Part shown: positions 1-10,815 of the stretch, in pieces
Position numbering within the stretch: the stretch's first letter is position 1
How the letters are laid out: every line of letters begins with the position of its first letter
Assembly: GCA_946699065.1 (NCBI GenBank)
Contig: CAMPDV010001184.1
Location: 50,677 to 114,676 of the forward strand
DNA: 64,000 bases
Direction: 5' to 3'
From: Loxodes magnus
Lineage: Eukaryota; Ciliophora; Karyorelictea; Loxodida; Loxodidae
Notes under the pieces: generated by a model
Told to the model about the DNA's origin: nothing
The model's input: only the letters and a program-made list of their open reading frames with translations
Databases searched by the model: none
Translations under genes and position numbers: made by a program

Positions 1-1090
1 TTAATATTTACAATTATCCTAGCTACTTAATATATATTTTTTCAATGTTTTTAAATTATAATAATAAATTTTTAAAAAAGCTCTAAAATTAATCTCCATC
101 ATTTTAATAGTTTATCTTTCAGATTATGTGTATTGCTATTAAATAATTTAAATTTAAACTTAAAATATTTTATATATTCTTAATTATCAGAATTTTTCTT
201 TCAATTAAAGACATTAAAATTTAAAAAGTTCGTCATATCACTTCCTCTTCGTTAGCATTTCTATCTAAACATCTTCTTATTATTCATTAATATCTTTTTT
301 AATAGCTTCATTTATCCATCAAGTATTAATCTGTGAAATATTTTTATTTGTAATTCTACCTATATTCTTAACTTCTAGGAAACGCGTTTATATAGACTCG
401 ATCATTAAGAATCAAATTTTTTTATTTAAAAACTCCTAACTTATACTATAGTCATTTCCTTATATCTAATTACTAATTACATTCCATTATACGGTCGAAA
501 GTATCATAATCTACTGCATAGAAGGGTCTATCATATGTTAATGTGAGCTTCTCTGCTTAATTCCATTGTTATATTAAAATTGACTAGAATTCTAAATAAA
601 TAATGAACTAAGGTTTTTTTAGTATGATTTAAATGCTTATATTAATCCCAAAGTTAATTTAATTCTTCACAGATAATCTAATAATAATATATTCTCTATG
701 TAATTAAATATTATTTCCAAATATATTAAATTGATATTAAATTAGATTTATTTAAGATTATTTGGAAGATATCTATATTTATTAGATCACTCATATCTAT
801 TAATTGTTTATTAATTTTATATTTCTTTAGATAATTATACCTAATAGAGGATTATGTTAAAAAGAAAATTTACCATAATTGGTATCTGATCAGTCAATAA
901 TCTTATATTAGAATTAAGGAAATTGTTTTAAACAAGTTTCGATGGTTAAAAAATGCCAAAACTATTTTCTCTTATAAATACTTCAATTAAATATAATTTA
1001 TTGCTATTCCATTTATATTGACATGCCCAATCCTAATCTGATTTAAGCTATTTATTTTATGATAATTTTTACGACTGAGCAAGTATTTTT
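1..1090 (-). pseudogene. Non-LTR retrotransposon ORF2, N-terminal endonuclease region (partial)
   Basis: Read on the minus strand with TAA/TAG as Gln, about 1060-960 encodes a segment that begins I-R-I-G-H-V-N-I-N-G-I and continues into a run resembling the N-terminus of APE-type endonucleases (usual pattern R-I-x-H-x-N-I-N-G-L, then a helix and a D/N-E-T motif). Below about 950 the frame decays and I cannot follow the catalytic motifs. It lies directly downstream of the minus-strand ORF1 at 1400-2061, the expected ORF1-ORF2 order. The reverse transcriptase would lie beyond the window edge. The counterpart is in 54128-55215. Probably a dead element. Confidence 0.55.
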
Positions 1091-1399
1091 TTAATGTATA
1101 CTTGAATTTATGTAAATGTGTCATGTTTTACAATTCTTTTTGCTTTAAATATTAAAGATAAAACTAAATATATGTCATAGAAATGATAAATCATTTAGTC
1201 TCTTAATTATATCTTTGAGTATTGCTTATCTATAATATTATTAGATTAAAATAGATTAAACTTAATTTTTTTATGAAGATTTTTAATCTAAATGAATATT
1301 AAATAAATAATTTTACATGATGATGAATATATATTGCAATTTTTAATTTATTTGATGGATGGATTTCATCAATTTTGCTTTAATAATACAACTAATTTT

Positions 1400-2061
1400 C
1401 CATTTTTTCATTTTACTAAAGTAAAATTTTATAATAATATAATAATAATAATTGATTAACGTGGAATCACCTTTATTTGGTTTTCCACGAATTAATAGTT
1501 TTTTGTTAATAAAAAGAAATTTCGATTTGTCTGGGTCAAGTCTAACATAAGTCCTCATGATTTTCAATTTATTTTTTCTAATGGTTTCCGATAGGTTTAT
1601 TCACATTAATTTCTTATTGAACTCATTAAATGCATGTTAAATATGCGGAACTTCTCTATTTAGTTGGAGTATTTTCTTCTATAAAGTTTTCCTTCAAAAT
1701 TGCAGTAGATTCTCATAATTTTCCGTTAGGGAATATAAGTTATTGGGATATGCTATTCTACGTCCATTGAATCATTCATCGAAAGCTTTGATAGGAGTAT
1801 GCTTCCCGTCAATTCTGCGAATTGATTGAATTTAGTTTCTGATTATTCTATTTTAACATTTTCTTCTTATTTATTTCCAATTTTTTTATCTTACACATTG
1901 ATCATCAGAAATTCGGTTTTCTTTTCTAGTTCTTATACTTGTCTTAATAAGTTAAAATTTTGTTGTTGCATGACTCTGAGTTCTTAAAGTATTTTTTAAT
2001 ATTCGTTTCTTGATTAAGATGAAACCTCTTAAGAAAAGACTGATGACAAGAAATTTTCCAT
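1400..2061 (-). pseudogene. Non-LTR retrotransposon ORF1-like protein, minus strand, copy 1
   Basis: Translation from the ATG at 2061 (minus, preceded by an A-rich tract) with TAA/TAG as Gln gives a protein starting M-E-N-F-L-S-S-V-F-S, followed by about 40 residues of heptad-like coiled coil. The reading then shifts to another frame in which three TGA codons fall at natural Trp positions and the C-terminus contains N-L-S-E-T-I-R-K-N-K-L-K and R-G-K-P-N-K-G-D-S-T-L-I-N. The last block recurs in other ORF1 remnants here, which fixes the frame. Coiled coil then a basic C-terminal domain is the usual plan of LINE ORF1 RNA-binding proteins. At least one frameshift, so probably inactive. Confidence 0.7.
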
Positions 2062-2445
2062 TTTTTTCTCTTTTTTTATATAATAAAAAATATTAATTAA
2101 AAGTATCTAATTTCTATGATTTAATTTTAATTCTTTATACTATTATTTCTATTAGAATAGTAAACAAGAATAAAAATAGAAAAAATAAATAAAGAAGATA
2201 TATTTAAAATATAGTGTTATTAAAAAAATATATGATAACTATATTTATAAGCTAAAATTATTAATTAAATTAAATTAAATTAAAAATGAATGGAAAAATA
2301 AAAAATTTAATATGGCATGATGTAACTAGTGTTACTCTTTGTATTTTATATTAAATCTATTTAAATATTACTTTTTTATATATTTTTAGTTTCATCCACT
2401 TAGCTTTAACATAAATCTGAGTAATTTATAAATTATTTTTTTTAG
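2062..2445. other. Divergent 5' region between two head-to-head retrotransposons
   Basis: This interval separates the start of the minus-strand ORF1 (ATG at 2061) from the plus-strand ORF1-like frame beginning near 2446. It is almost pure A/T with short repeats of the type AATTAAATTAAATTAA and no recognisable gene. As the only sequence upstream of both elements it is where their 5' ends and any internal promoters would have to lie. That is inference from position; I see no specific promoter motif. The same interval is preserved at about 56203-56577. Confidence 0.35.
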
Positions 2446-3150
2446 CATTCTTTTTCAATGTTGCTATTATAAAAACTAAATTTAAGAAATTAGATAAGAA
2501 TTTGATGCTTAAATATTGAAGAAACATCACTTAATTACTATTTGCTAAGAACAAATACAAGAAAACGAACTTAAAATTTAAAATACATTAACATAGAAAG
2601 AAAATGATATCTAAAATATAGCAATTTTCTATGCAAAATAATTAACAGAGATTTTTAAAGAATATTCTGATATTCAAACTTATTTAATTAGTAAAATATT
2701 ATGAACATTAATGCGAACTAAAACTAGATGCTTATGTAGAGATATCATAGCTCTAGAAAGACAAAACAAAATCAAAGATTTAATTAATTTAAAAATCTTT
2801 AAAATAAGACACTGCTACTCAGATGGTTTAATTTAGTCAACTTTATGAATAAAAACAAAGCTACAGTGTAGACATTTCAAATTTTATAATAAAAAATAAT
2901 TAAATCTCATTATTGATTAAAATTCAGTAGAATCAATATAAATTGTTAAAGAAGTTAGTAAGATGCATAATTAAGTAAAAGTAAATTGAAATTTATGTAA
3001 CATAACTAATTATTTTAAGTTGATGTTGAAGAAATAATTAAAAGAAATAACTTTAAAAATTAAAAATTTATTTAATTTATAAGAACGAAAAATGACAAAA
3101 TCAAAATCTCTTTGCTTAAGTTGAAACTACATTATCTAGTAAATTAAATT
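2446..3150 (+). pseudogene. Putative ORF1 of the plus-strand retrotransposon, copy 1
   Basis: With TAA/TAG as Gln one frame stays protein-like from about 2446. It has a Gln/Glu/Lys-rich coiled-coil N-terminal part, including Q-E-Q-I-Q-E-N-E-L-K-I-Q, then a basic segment with several Cys and His residues (T-R-C-L-C-R-D near 2725; R-H-C-Y-S-D near 2805). TGA codons in this frame fall in contexts such as I-L-x-T-L-M and S-T-L-x-I-K, compatible with Trp. No ATG is obvious at the start. Its place just upstream of the endonuclease suggests ORF1, but I find no zinc knuckle and no direct match to the minus-strand ORF1 proteins. The frame choice is by eye. Confidence 0.4.
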
Positions 3151-3506
3151 AGGCCACAATTGAACGAAATTAAGTAAAAATTAAAATAGATTAAAAACTA
3201 ACATAGCAATCTGATGCATTAACTTTATTTATTATTATTTGTAATAGAAATTCAATAATCTAAGCTCCAAAGTTACTCCATATTTAAATTCACAATAATT
3301 AAAATGTTCTTTACTTTTGTGACCCAGGACTGAAAAAGGAGGAGCAGAAGTAAATTAATTAAAAATAGCTCATTGCAATATGAATTAAATCTAAACAAAA
3401 TAATTAAGTATTAAATAATTTACTCTATAATAAAGAATATATATTTTTAATTAATAAAACTTGATAATAATTAAGACTTCATTCAGATAAATTTAAGGAT
3501 ATAGAA

Positions 3507-3815
3507 TAATTAAAAAGATGGTGGGAGCTGAGATTGACCTTCTGAATCATACTTTCTGGATTTATGGGCTAGGAACAAGTTCCTTTCCTGTCGCTGAGAA
3601 AGTCCCTGGTCAAAGTCAACCTTTGCAAGGGAACGCCTTCCTTTTGATTATCCACTTCTGGTAGGGGCTTGAAGCCTGGCTGCCCATAGCGATGGAACTC
3701 CCTGGCAGCTGCTTTTCGAAAGCAACAGGATATCCCCATTATCCCATGAAGGGAGTGTTGGGGTCGTTAAACTACAAGAAGTTGCAGTCCAAAACTCTTT
3801 AAGTTAAAATTAATT
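3507..3815 (-). mobile_element. SINE-like element, copy S1
   Basis: A 309-bp block far richer in G+C than its surroundings, flanked by a perfect 17-bp direct repeat (AATTTAAGGATATAGAA at 3490-3506 and 3816-3832), taken as a target-site duplication. In element orientation (minus) it starts AATTAATTTTAACTTAAAGAG and ends CCATCTTTTTAATTA. It has no long ORF and contains several short perfect stems, for example GCTTTTCGAAAGC. The insertion splits the endonuclease frame of the host retrotransposon. Removing the element and one duplication would rejoin the frame. Lack of coding capacity, fixed ends and long duplications suggest a retroposed non-coding RNA, but there is no poly(A) tail and I recognise no tRNA, 5S or 7SL parent. 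Confidence 0.85.
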
Positions 3816-5665
3816 AATTTAAGGATATAGAAAATATTTTAAAAGTTGCGAATAATCCTAAAGATCAGCAGAGTTTGCTTTATTGTTAAAGAAGAACTTG
3901 ATTAGAGACAAATTGAAATTGACATTGGCGATTAAATTAGTCGTTTCTTAGTAATTAAAGTTAATAACATTTATTTAGCAACATATTATATGCCAACAGA
4001 GGAAAAAACTTTATCTGTCAAAGAATAATCATATTAAAACTTAGAACATATCCTTAATGAAGTAGGAGATTAAGCCCTTATGCTATTGGGAGACTTTTAT
4101 GCTCTTTTGTAAAAGTATGGGAGTAATAATTCATAAAATTAATAAAATAACGCTTAAAGATTAAATAATTTTATTAAAGAATATGATTTATAAATAGTTA
4201 ATGCTACATGATTTGTTGTTTTTAGAAGTAGAGTAAATCATAAAACTGATTGCAAATATTATGATATAGTCAATTATCATATCAACATTAATTAGATTAC
4301 ACTATTTTAAGTTTCACATAACACTTGACTTGATACAGATCACTTTCCTATACTGTTTAACTTACTTATCTAAAATATTAATAGAAACGTACAAATTCTA
4401 ACTCCTAGAATAAATTTTAAGATTAATAAACTTTAAAATTTAGAAATTAGATCTAAATATAAAGTCTTATTTGAATGATGCTTGATTAATTTTGATACAA
4501 TTGATTAAAATAATATAGATTAATAATACTATTTTATAAGACATTTACTCATTAATAATGCAGATTAAATCTTAGGATAAGTTACATAGAATAATAACTT
4601 TAATTTACTTCCAATAAATATTATTAAGAGTTTTAACGCAGCAAAATAAGCACAAATAACTTACCAGCAAGCTTTAGAATAATAAGGAAGGGTAAACTAG
4701 ATAGTTTTGAAGTTGGCTTATTAAAAGATAAAAAAGTAATTACTGGAAATACAAGTAAAAATAAGCCAAAAAAATAGAGAATAAATGAATGAATCTCCTA
4801 CTAAAATATTTAAGTAAACAAAAAGTTTTTGAATCCAAGAAAGAGAAATAATATGTATTTGGATTCAGAAGGGTTTTCAAATTTCATATACAATTAGGAA
4901 AATAATGTTCTTAATAAGCACAAAAACATTGATGAGGAAGAAATATGAAAGTGTAATTAAAAAATTGATAATATTTATAGAAATTGTGATTTCTTATAAG
5001 AGCAGGTACCTATATATAGACAAGAGTTCGATCTATTTCATTTAAATGAAATTTAAACAATTATAAAGAAGTTAGGAAATAGCAAATAAAATGGAGTTGA
5101 TGGCATTAAAACAGAACTCGTTAAATATGTTAATAAAGATTTTTATTTTGTGCTTTTGAAATTTATAAATAACATGCTAAGAAATCAAAAAAATCCGAAT
5201 GAACTTAAGCAAATAATAATACTTCCTATTTACAAAAAGGGAACAAAAAGCGATTGAAGAAATTGGAGACCTATTGCACTTATAAACGTCATCCTTAAAA
5301 TATATGATAAAAAGCTTACTTAAAGATTATATGAATATATTGAATAATGAAAGATTATACATCCTTCACAATTAGGGATTTCTGAAGAAAAGATAAACTT
5401 TACACTAAATATGAACCTTATAATCAATTAATTATTTGTATAGAAGATGAGGAAAGAAGAAACATTAGCTCTCTACTCTTATTGATGTTGAAAAGATGCT
5501 TGATAATATTGATAGATGTCTATTTTTTAATCATTTAAGAAGAATTAAAATACCTTTAGCACTAATAAATAATATTAAATAATTTCATAAAGATCTAGAT
5601 GTTAGATTTCTATTAGATGGAAAATTATCAAGAATGTTATAAATAAATAAATAAATTTGATTATA

Positions 5666-5697
5666 GAGCGCGTAGCACTCTCGTTGGTGCGCAGCTC
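5666..5697 (+). repeat. G+C-rich hairpin, copy 1
   Basis: GAGCGCG near the left end pairs with CGCAGCTC near the right end with one bulged A, and an inner CAC pairs with GTG around the loop. Nearly identical copies lie at 59809-59840 (duplicate unit) and 33047-33076 (diverged). Conservation across otherwise unlike contexts suggests that it marks the end of an element or is part of a structured RNA. Confidence 0.6.
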
Positions 5698-5712
5698 TTT
5701 AAAAAAAATGTT

Positions 5713-5846
5713 TCATACTGACAAGAATGTTTATTACTGATAAAATTATCAGATACTGGTGGACCTTGTTCAATACTGGTATAATTATTCAGTACTGATA
5801 AAAATATTCAATACTGATATAATTTTAGAATACTCGTAATCTTTAA
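5713..5846 (+). repeat. Imperfect TACTG short repeats
   Basis: Six or seven units, each with TACTG or TACTC followed by an AT-rich spacer, spaced roughly 17-30 bp (for example AATACTGGTATAATTATTC). The array lies inside the insertion in the reverse transcriptase and is repeated at about 59857-59990. Confidence 0.55.
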
Positions 5847-7527
5847 TACTTGCTGGAGGTCCAAGGACATGGCAGGATTATGTCTCATTGCATCACCAAA
5901 GCAGAGGACGACATGTGTCAATTATGGGTACTTAAATTTCCCACCTCTGATGAAGATGACCTTGTTGTTCACCTTCAAACAACTATGGTGATATTAAAAA
6001 TTAATATATATAATATAACAATGGTGTATTCTAAAGAAGTTCACATGGACCAGTACTTGCTATAATTTTCTATGATATTGTTATTAGATTATATTTAAAA
6101 TTTTGAACTGTTATTTTGTAACTAAAGTATGGGCTAAAGATTTGTTATTGATTTTAAATGAAGATAATATGAATTCTTTAATAAAAGCTGTTTAAAAAGT
6201 GTTTAGTTGAGTAAAACTATCAATTAATACAGAAAAATGTGAATATATATGTTTTCTTAAGAAGAATTAAAAATAGAATGATTACAATTTTAATATTACT
6301 TTGAATAATAACATTATCAAAAAGTAAAAAATGTTACATATTTAGGATTTAATTTTAATAAACTATAAAATTATAAAATTCATTTTTTATGAAATTTGCC
6401 GAAAGTATAGAAAGTGTGTGAATGGAACTTTGCTATAACTTGCAAAATATAGAAATATTTCGCTATAAAATTTTAAATAAATCTTTCAATCTTTTATATT
6501 ATCGAAAGTTGAATATGGATCGGAAATAATACCATGAGCTATTCTAAAAGGAATAAAGAAAATCAAAAAAGATATAGATATTAGTCAGAGAAAAGTATCA
6601 AGATATGCATTTAAGAGTTCTAGATCCTCTTTTAACGAATTTTGCTTCATATATTTGAATTGACATCCATTTGAATATTATATATCCATGAGATACTTTA
6701 AATTTTATCTTGAGTTGCTATAAGAAAAAGAAACAAATCCTAAGTCTGATATAGCTTTTCTCTATAATAAAACAAAAAACAGTAATCTTAATTATTTTAA
6801 AAAATTATAGAAACTTTCCTAGCATTTTTAATTTGATTATTTGGATGTTAAAGAAAGCAAAGATTTCCTACGATTAGTTTGAAATAAAATAAGACAAAAA
6901 TTTTATTTAGATTCAGTAATAAGAATGAACTTAATGCCTACAGCATGCTTATATGTAAATTAAATTGACAATAACACCTCATAATTCCCAATCTACACTT
7001 GCTCTAATCTTATATGGTAAGAGAAATTATATCGATTTATAAGCTTATAACATTTTCCTATAACTTCTAATATGATTTACTGTAAAGGTATTATAACATT
7101 TAAAGCTTTGAAACATGTTCTTGCGGAGACCTTGATACTTTCAGACATATTCCAACATGTGAGGTCTTGAAAGAGTTAATTGAAGAATTTAAAGACTTTA
7201 AAAATTATGATTTACTAAAGCTCTTAACCTATAACCAAAAATATTTAAATTGAGAACTTTACAAGTATTCAGTAGCTCAAGAAAATTGACCTTAGAATCA
7301 AGATTTTTCATAAAAAACTACTTAGCAGAAGAATAGAAATAATTGAGTAAAAATATTAGTTTGAAAAAGAAGTTCTATTTAAAAAAAGGGAAATTAAATA
7401 AACACATTAACTGTAAAGATTTAGAATAAAATTGAATACAAGAGTAGAAAAGTTGAGAGAGGTAAAAATGAAAACTTTTGATATTACTGTAAATAATATA
7501 GTATAGAGATTTTTAGTAAATTTAAAT

Positions 7528-8238
7528 ATAAAATAAATATAAAACTGAAAAAAGTAAGCTAGTAGTATTTAATTTTGTAGGAAATAATATTTATTAGTAA
7601 CCAAATAGAATAAGCTAATAAAGGAATATGAATAAGAAACATGTAAAGACACTTCTACATCATAATTATTTTAAAAATATATTTAATGACAGCTAGTTTG
7701 CCATTTTATTACTTGTTTCTAGACCTCTTTATATAAATATAATATTTGATATTAACATTTTATACATTATTTTTGATATTAATTTGGCAGGAAAAAAGAG
7801 GGGCAAATTTAAAAATGGGGATCTAAATTATAAGTTTGGTAAAGAATAAAATATGGGTTAAATGAGTTAATTGATTAGTATATATAAGAATAAATATTAG
7901 TAAAGGAAGTAAATAATAGGAACTAGATTTAATAAGAAATGATTGATTTTAATAACTAAAGAGTAGTTCTATTTAGCTTTTAAATTAACTTTACTATTGT
8001 GCTACTTTTATCATCTAATTTATCTATGTTCTTTTATTACTTCTTTATTTTATATATTTAACAACCTTTAACTTATTGCTCAGATTTTACTCCTTAATCA
8101 GTTTTATTTTATGTTTAGGTAGAGCGACTAGTGCTTTTCTGACTTATCAGTCTCTAATTTATTTGTCATATGAAATGGTATAGCTAGTCAGCTAAGTAAT
8201 AAAGAATGTCAATCTATCTAGAAAGTTGAAACTAAAAA
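7528..8238. other. No recognisable gene
   Basis: AT-rich sequence between the end of the repeat unit and the next coding-like stretch. I see no domain, RNA gene or repeat that can be supported. Confidence 0.5.
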
Positions 8239-9190
8239 TGAAATACCCTATTAAAGGGCACGGAAAGAGATTTGATAATAAACAAAAGAAATATAATAAA
8301 TAGAATCAATAAACTGCATAGATTCTAAACAGTTTATGCTAAATATTAATTTCTAACTACTCAAATTATATAAATATGATTGAAGGGGCTTAAAATTAAA
8401 AAATAGAGATACAAAGCAAGATATTATATTGATATAAATTAAATAAACTAAACAAAACTTACAATCTCACTAAGCCTAGCAAAGTTAAACAACAAGCTAA
8501 CGAGAAAAGTTAAGAGATTAATGAAAGAGTATTAACTAATTTGACAAAAAGCTAAGCTTGTAAATAGATCTATTTTGTTCGTAACTTATGAAATATTAAT
8601 ATGTTGTAGTATTAGTTAAGCTTTAATGATAGTTGGTATATAAATGTAGATTAGGTGATAAGTGATATAAAGCAATAAAATATAGTATCTATTAGTAGGT
8701 TAGTTATAAGCTGTATATTAGTAAATATAGTATTAGGTAGTTGGAATTAAACTTATATTATTTAATAATAGTATCTCATATATATAATCTCAAACACTAT
8801 TAACATTCAACTAACTTCTATTTAATGCTCTTTTCCTATTAGAGCATAACACTATCAGAAACTTCTATTCTAATTCAAGATTATACACATTCACTTTAAT
8901 CAACTGTAAACACTAATCAAAAGTATTTAGTTAGCAGTCTAAAAGAAAGGGCTTAGATGTGTGTTTATGGAGTTTAACATAATATTTAAAAACTTGATAA
9001 AGCTTGCTAAACCTATTGTAAGCATGAACACTCTTTAGATATAAACGATAATAAAGAATAACTGAGCCAAATAGAATCATATAATGTGGAAAGAGTATCT
9101 CTTAGCAGGGGATATATTAGATTTCTACTTACATCAAGTTATATATTGCTAAGGCATCTAAATAGCCCAAAAGTCTATTATTATCTATGA
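8239..9190 (+). CDS. Coding-like region upstream of the FEGIQY protein; frame uncertain
   Basis: An ATG at 8239 opens a lysine/glutamine-rich frame beginning M-K-Y-P-I-K-G-H-G-K-R-F. Further on, about 8790-9190, a different frame reads more like a globular protein, including C-V-Y-G-V-Q-H and C-Q-T-Y-C-K-H-E-H (a possible Cys/His metal site near 8950-9030), and ends at a TGA (9188-9190). That TGA overlaps the ATG (9187-9189) of the following ORF as ATGA. No family recognised. With TAA, TAG and perhaps TGA all sense, openness means little; the evidence is only the look of the translation and the position next to the better supported downstream ORF. Confidence 0.3.
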
Positions 9191-9711
9191 AACTTTTACC
9201 ATCTTATCAAAGGATTGGGTTGAAACGTGGTCAGAGACTAAATAGATGACTAAGAAACTACATTTAATGCTTAACTCCTTAATATTTAAGATAAAATTTC
9301 GTTATATTTGAAAAACATACAATAAATGACTGTTAACAAGCTGGAATTCAGATTATTATTTGAATTTTCAAAATTAGTTTTCACTTACAAATTGATGGTA
9401 AAATAAGCTGGGCTACAGATGAATGGCCAGATAGAACAGTTAATTCTCTAAAATAAGGGAGCCTAGATCCCGGTAGTATACTAAATAAAAGCAGCATAAA
9501 TGATGTATTTGCCTAAATCCTTTGAATTATATTAATAACAGTATCATTCCGAAAGTTTGGCAAGTTCAAACAGAAAAATATAGGATTATTTGAGGGCATA
9601 TAATATTAACTAATTTTCTAAGGTTTGTATAACTTTTTAAAGTAGTTAATCAGTTTTAAATGGCTGTATTGGTTTTGGTTGTATCCTAATGATCTTATAA
9701 AATAGTAATGA
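9187..9711 (+). CDS. Unknown protein with G-L-F-E-G-I-Q-Y motif (copy Y)
   Basis: Reading from the ATG at 9187 to a TGA at 9709-9711 gives about 174 residues with three internal TGA codons. The protein is basic at its N-terminus, has I-D-G-K-I-S-W-A-T-D-E-W-P-D in the middle and R-K-F-G-K-F-K-Q-K-N-I-G-L-F-E-G-I-Q-Y towards the C-terminus (motif at 9583-9606). A second copy at 22854-23330 has K-R-N-Y-G-I-F-E-A-I-Q-Y. Differences between the two motifs are mostly synonymous or conservative, which supports this frame. I do not recognise the family. Two diverged copies in accessory DNA suggest a mobile-element protein. Confidence 0.45.
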
Positions 9712-10815
9712 TTAAACTTAAGAAATCTAGGTAATGAAAAGAATTTAGCATGATCCTTAAGTGTAAATCTATGTTAATAGCTATGATAATAAATGTAAAT
9801 GAATAATTTGATATAATCTTAAGCAATGCATTTACTAAGCACTATGATTATATGATTGTAACACACTTGGTTATCTTAATTATACTTAGCATTATAATAA
9901 ATATTGTATAAAAATATAGTGTCTTATGTTCCATATGATTAAAATAATTAGTCTGTTTTATTTATATTATAGTTGACTAAGCTAAGTTTAACTGACTATT
10001 TTAAAGTTTACATTAGAAATGTTATTAATTACTTATCTTCCCACTATATAAAGCTATATTATTTAATAATAATTATTTCTATATCACTTTAATGCTCTTT
10101 AAATACTCTTATAGCTACTCTCTTTAACTAAAATTAGTTTAATAATAATAATCGTTTCTCTTATATTATCAAACTAATCTTAATATCTTCTTTATATATA
10201 ATCTATTACTTTAAGTATGGACAATCATTAATTTAATACTTTATTGCTAGAATAACACTTCCCATATCTAAGCAAAAGAGCTATAAAAAGCATTCTATTT
10301 AAATTAGAGTAGCTTTCTACTAATTAAAATAGTTAGATATATATAATAAGTCATTACAAGCTTAAAGCTTTATTTGAATCTCCAACTAAATTCAGTTTTA
10401 AACCAAAGTTATTAAAGATAAAGGCTTTATAATTAAATTTACTTAATTAGGAGGATATTTAAAGCTATAATTATAAATTACCAATATAAATGCTATATAA
10501 TAGTAAATCACTTTAACATTCAACATATACAGGCACTACTAAGATATTACCAAATTAGACCTATCAGTTATAAGTAAATTACCAGTAATTATACAAGACA
10601 TTATTTTATTCTCGCTTATGCTACTTTTTATTTATCAAAATTAAGAATCATTATCTTCATTTTTCAGCTAATTTATATCAGTCAAGATCCATAAATTTAC
10701 CTAGTTATTCAAACTTGCCAACCTTTAATTTTAAAAGGAATTACATAAATTAAAAGAATGAAACTATTTAATAAATTAAGAAGCCATTAGGTGAACGATA
10801 TTTCATTTAATTTCA
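9712..10815. other. No recognisable gene
   Basis: AT-rich, with the frequent AGCT/TTAGCTAA words typical of this part of the window. Nothing identifiable. Confidence 0.4.

Larger units (their letters stand above)
5650..6035 (+). mobile_element. Second insertion inside the reverse transcriptase, copy 1
   Basis: The reverse transcriptase frame breaks after L-D-G-K-L-S-R-M-L (about 5640) and resumes with motif B near 6045. The DNA between has nothing expected of a reverse transcriptase. It begins with a G+C-rich hairpin (5666-5697), continues with repeats containing TACTG (5713-5846) and ends with a region of balanced composition (about 5848-5990). The same hairpin occurs in a different retrotransposon at 33047-33076, suggesting a mobile sequence. 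No clear target-site duplication is visible, so the edges are approximate. Confidence 0.55.
3360..7253 (+). pseudogene. Non-LTR retrotransposon ORF2 (APE endonuclease, reverse transcriptase), copy 1
   Basis: Endonuclease domain at about 3833-4371: A-T-Y-Y-M-P-T-E, then L-L-G-D-F-Y-A (usual GDFN), N-A-T-[TGA]-F-V-V-F (usual N-T-W-F), and T-D-H-F-P-I (usual SDH). Reverse transcriptase from about 5040: N-G-V-D-G-I-K-T-E-L, then S-D-[TGA]-R-N-W-R-P-I-A-L, a decayed motif A near 5490-5520, motif B as G-P-V-L-A-I-I-F-Y-D near 6045-6075, and a motif C relic W-A-K-D-L-L where Y-x-D-D is normal. C-terminal Cys-Cys-His-Cys motif at 7116-7160 (C-S-C-x7-H-x3-C), typical of LINE ORF2. Interrupted by a SINE-like element at 3507-3815 and another insertion at about 5650-6030. 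Several frameshifts; not functional. Confidence 0.85.
1..7527. repeat. 7.5-kb direct repeat, copy 1
   Basis: This stretch matches 54128-61858 nearly base for base in the same orientation. The match begins at the first base of the window, so the true left edge may lie outside. Most differences are substitutions and short indels. Larger ones are a 160-bp segment missing here but present at 60100-60259, about 25 bp missing near 6090, and about 12 bp missing near 3130. Both copies carry the same SINE-like insertion with the same flanking duplication, and the same second insertion in the reverse transcriptase. The block was therefore duplicated after those insertions, as one segment. Confidence 0.95.

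Noticed and set aside
1343..1567. 74-residue minus-strand ORF MKIMRTY..., and its copy at 55484-55708, as a separate small gene
   Set aside because: It is the C-terminal piece of the longer ORF1-like protein, visible as a separate ORF only because the standard code stops at TAA/TAG/TGA.
5060..5260. In-frame TGA codons as plain nonsense mutations of dead retrotransposons
   Set aside because: The [DN]-TGA-x-N-W position is shared with a much more diverged copy at 31355-31357. Independent or long-retained nonsense at that one codon is less likely than a sense codon, although these ORFs do carry real frameshifts.
5850..6065. 71-residue ORF MLEVQGHG...
   Set aside because: Falls across the insertion in the reverse transcriptase. 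Copy 2 has a 160-bp insertion in the middle, so the frame is not conserved.
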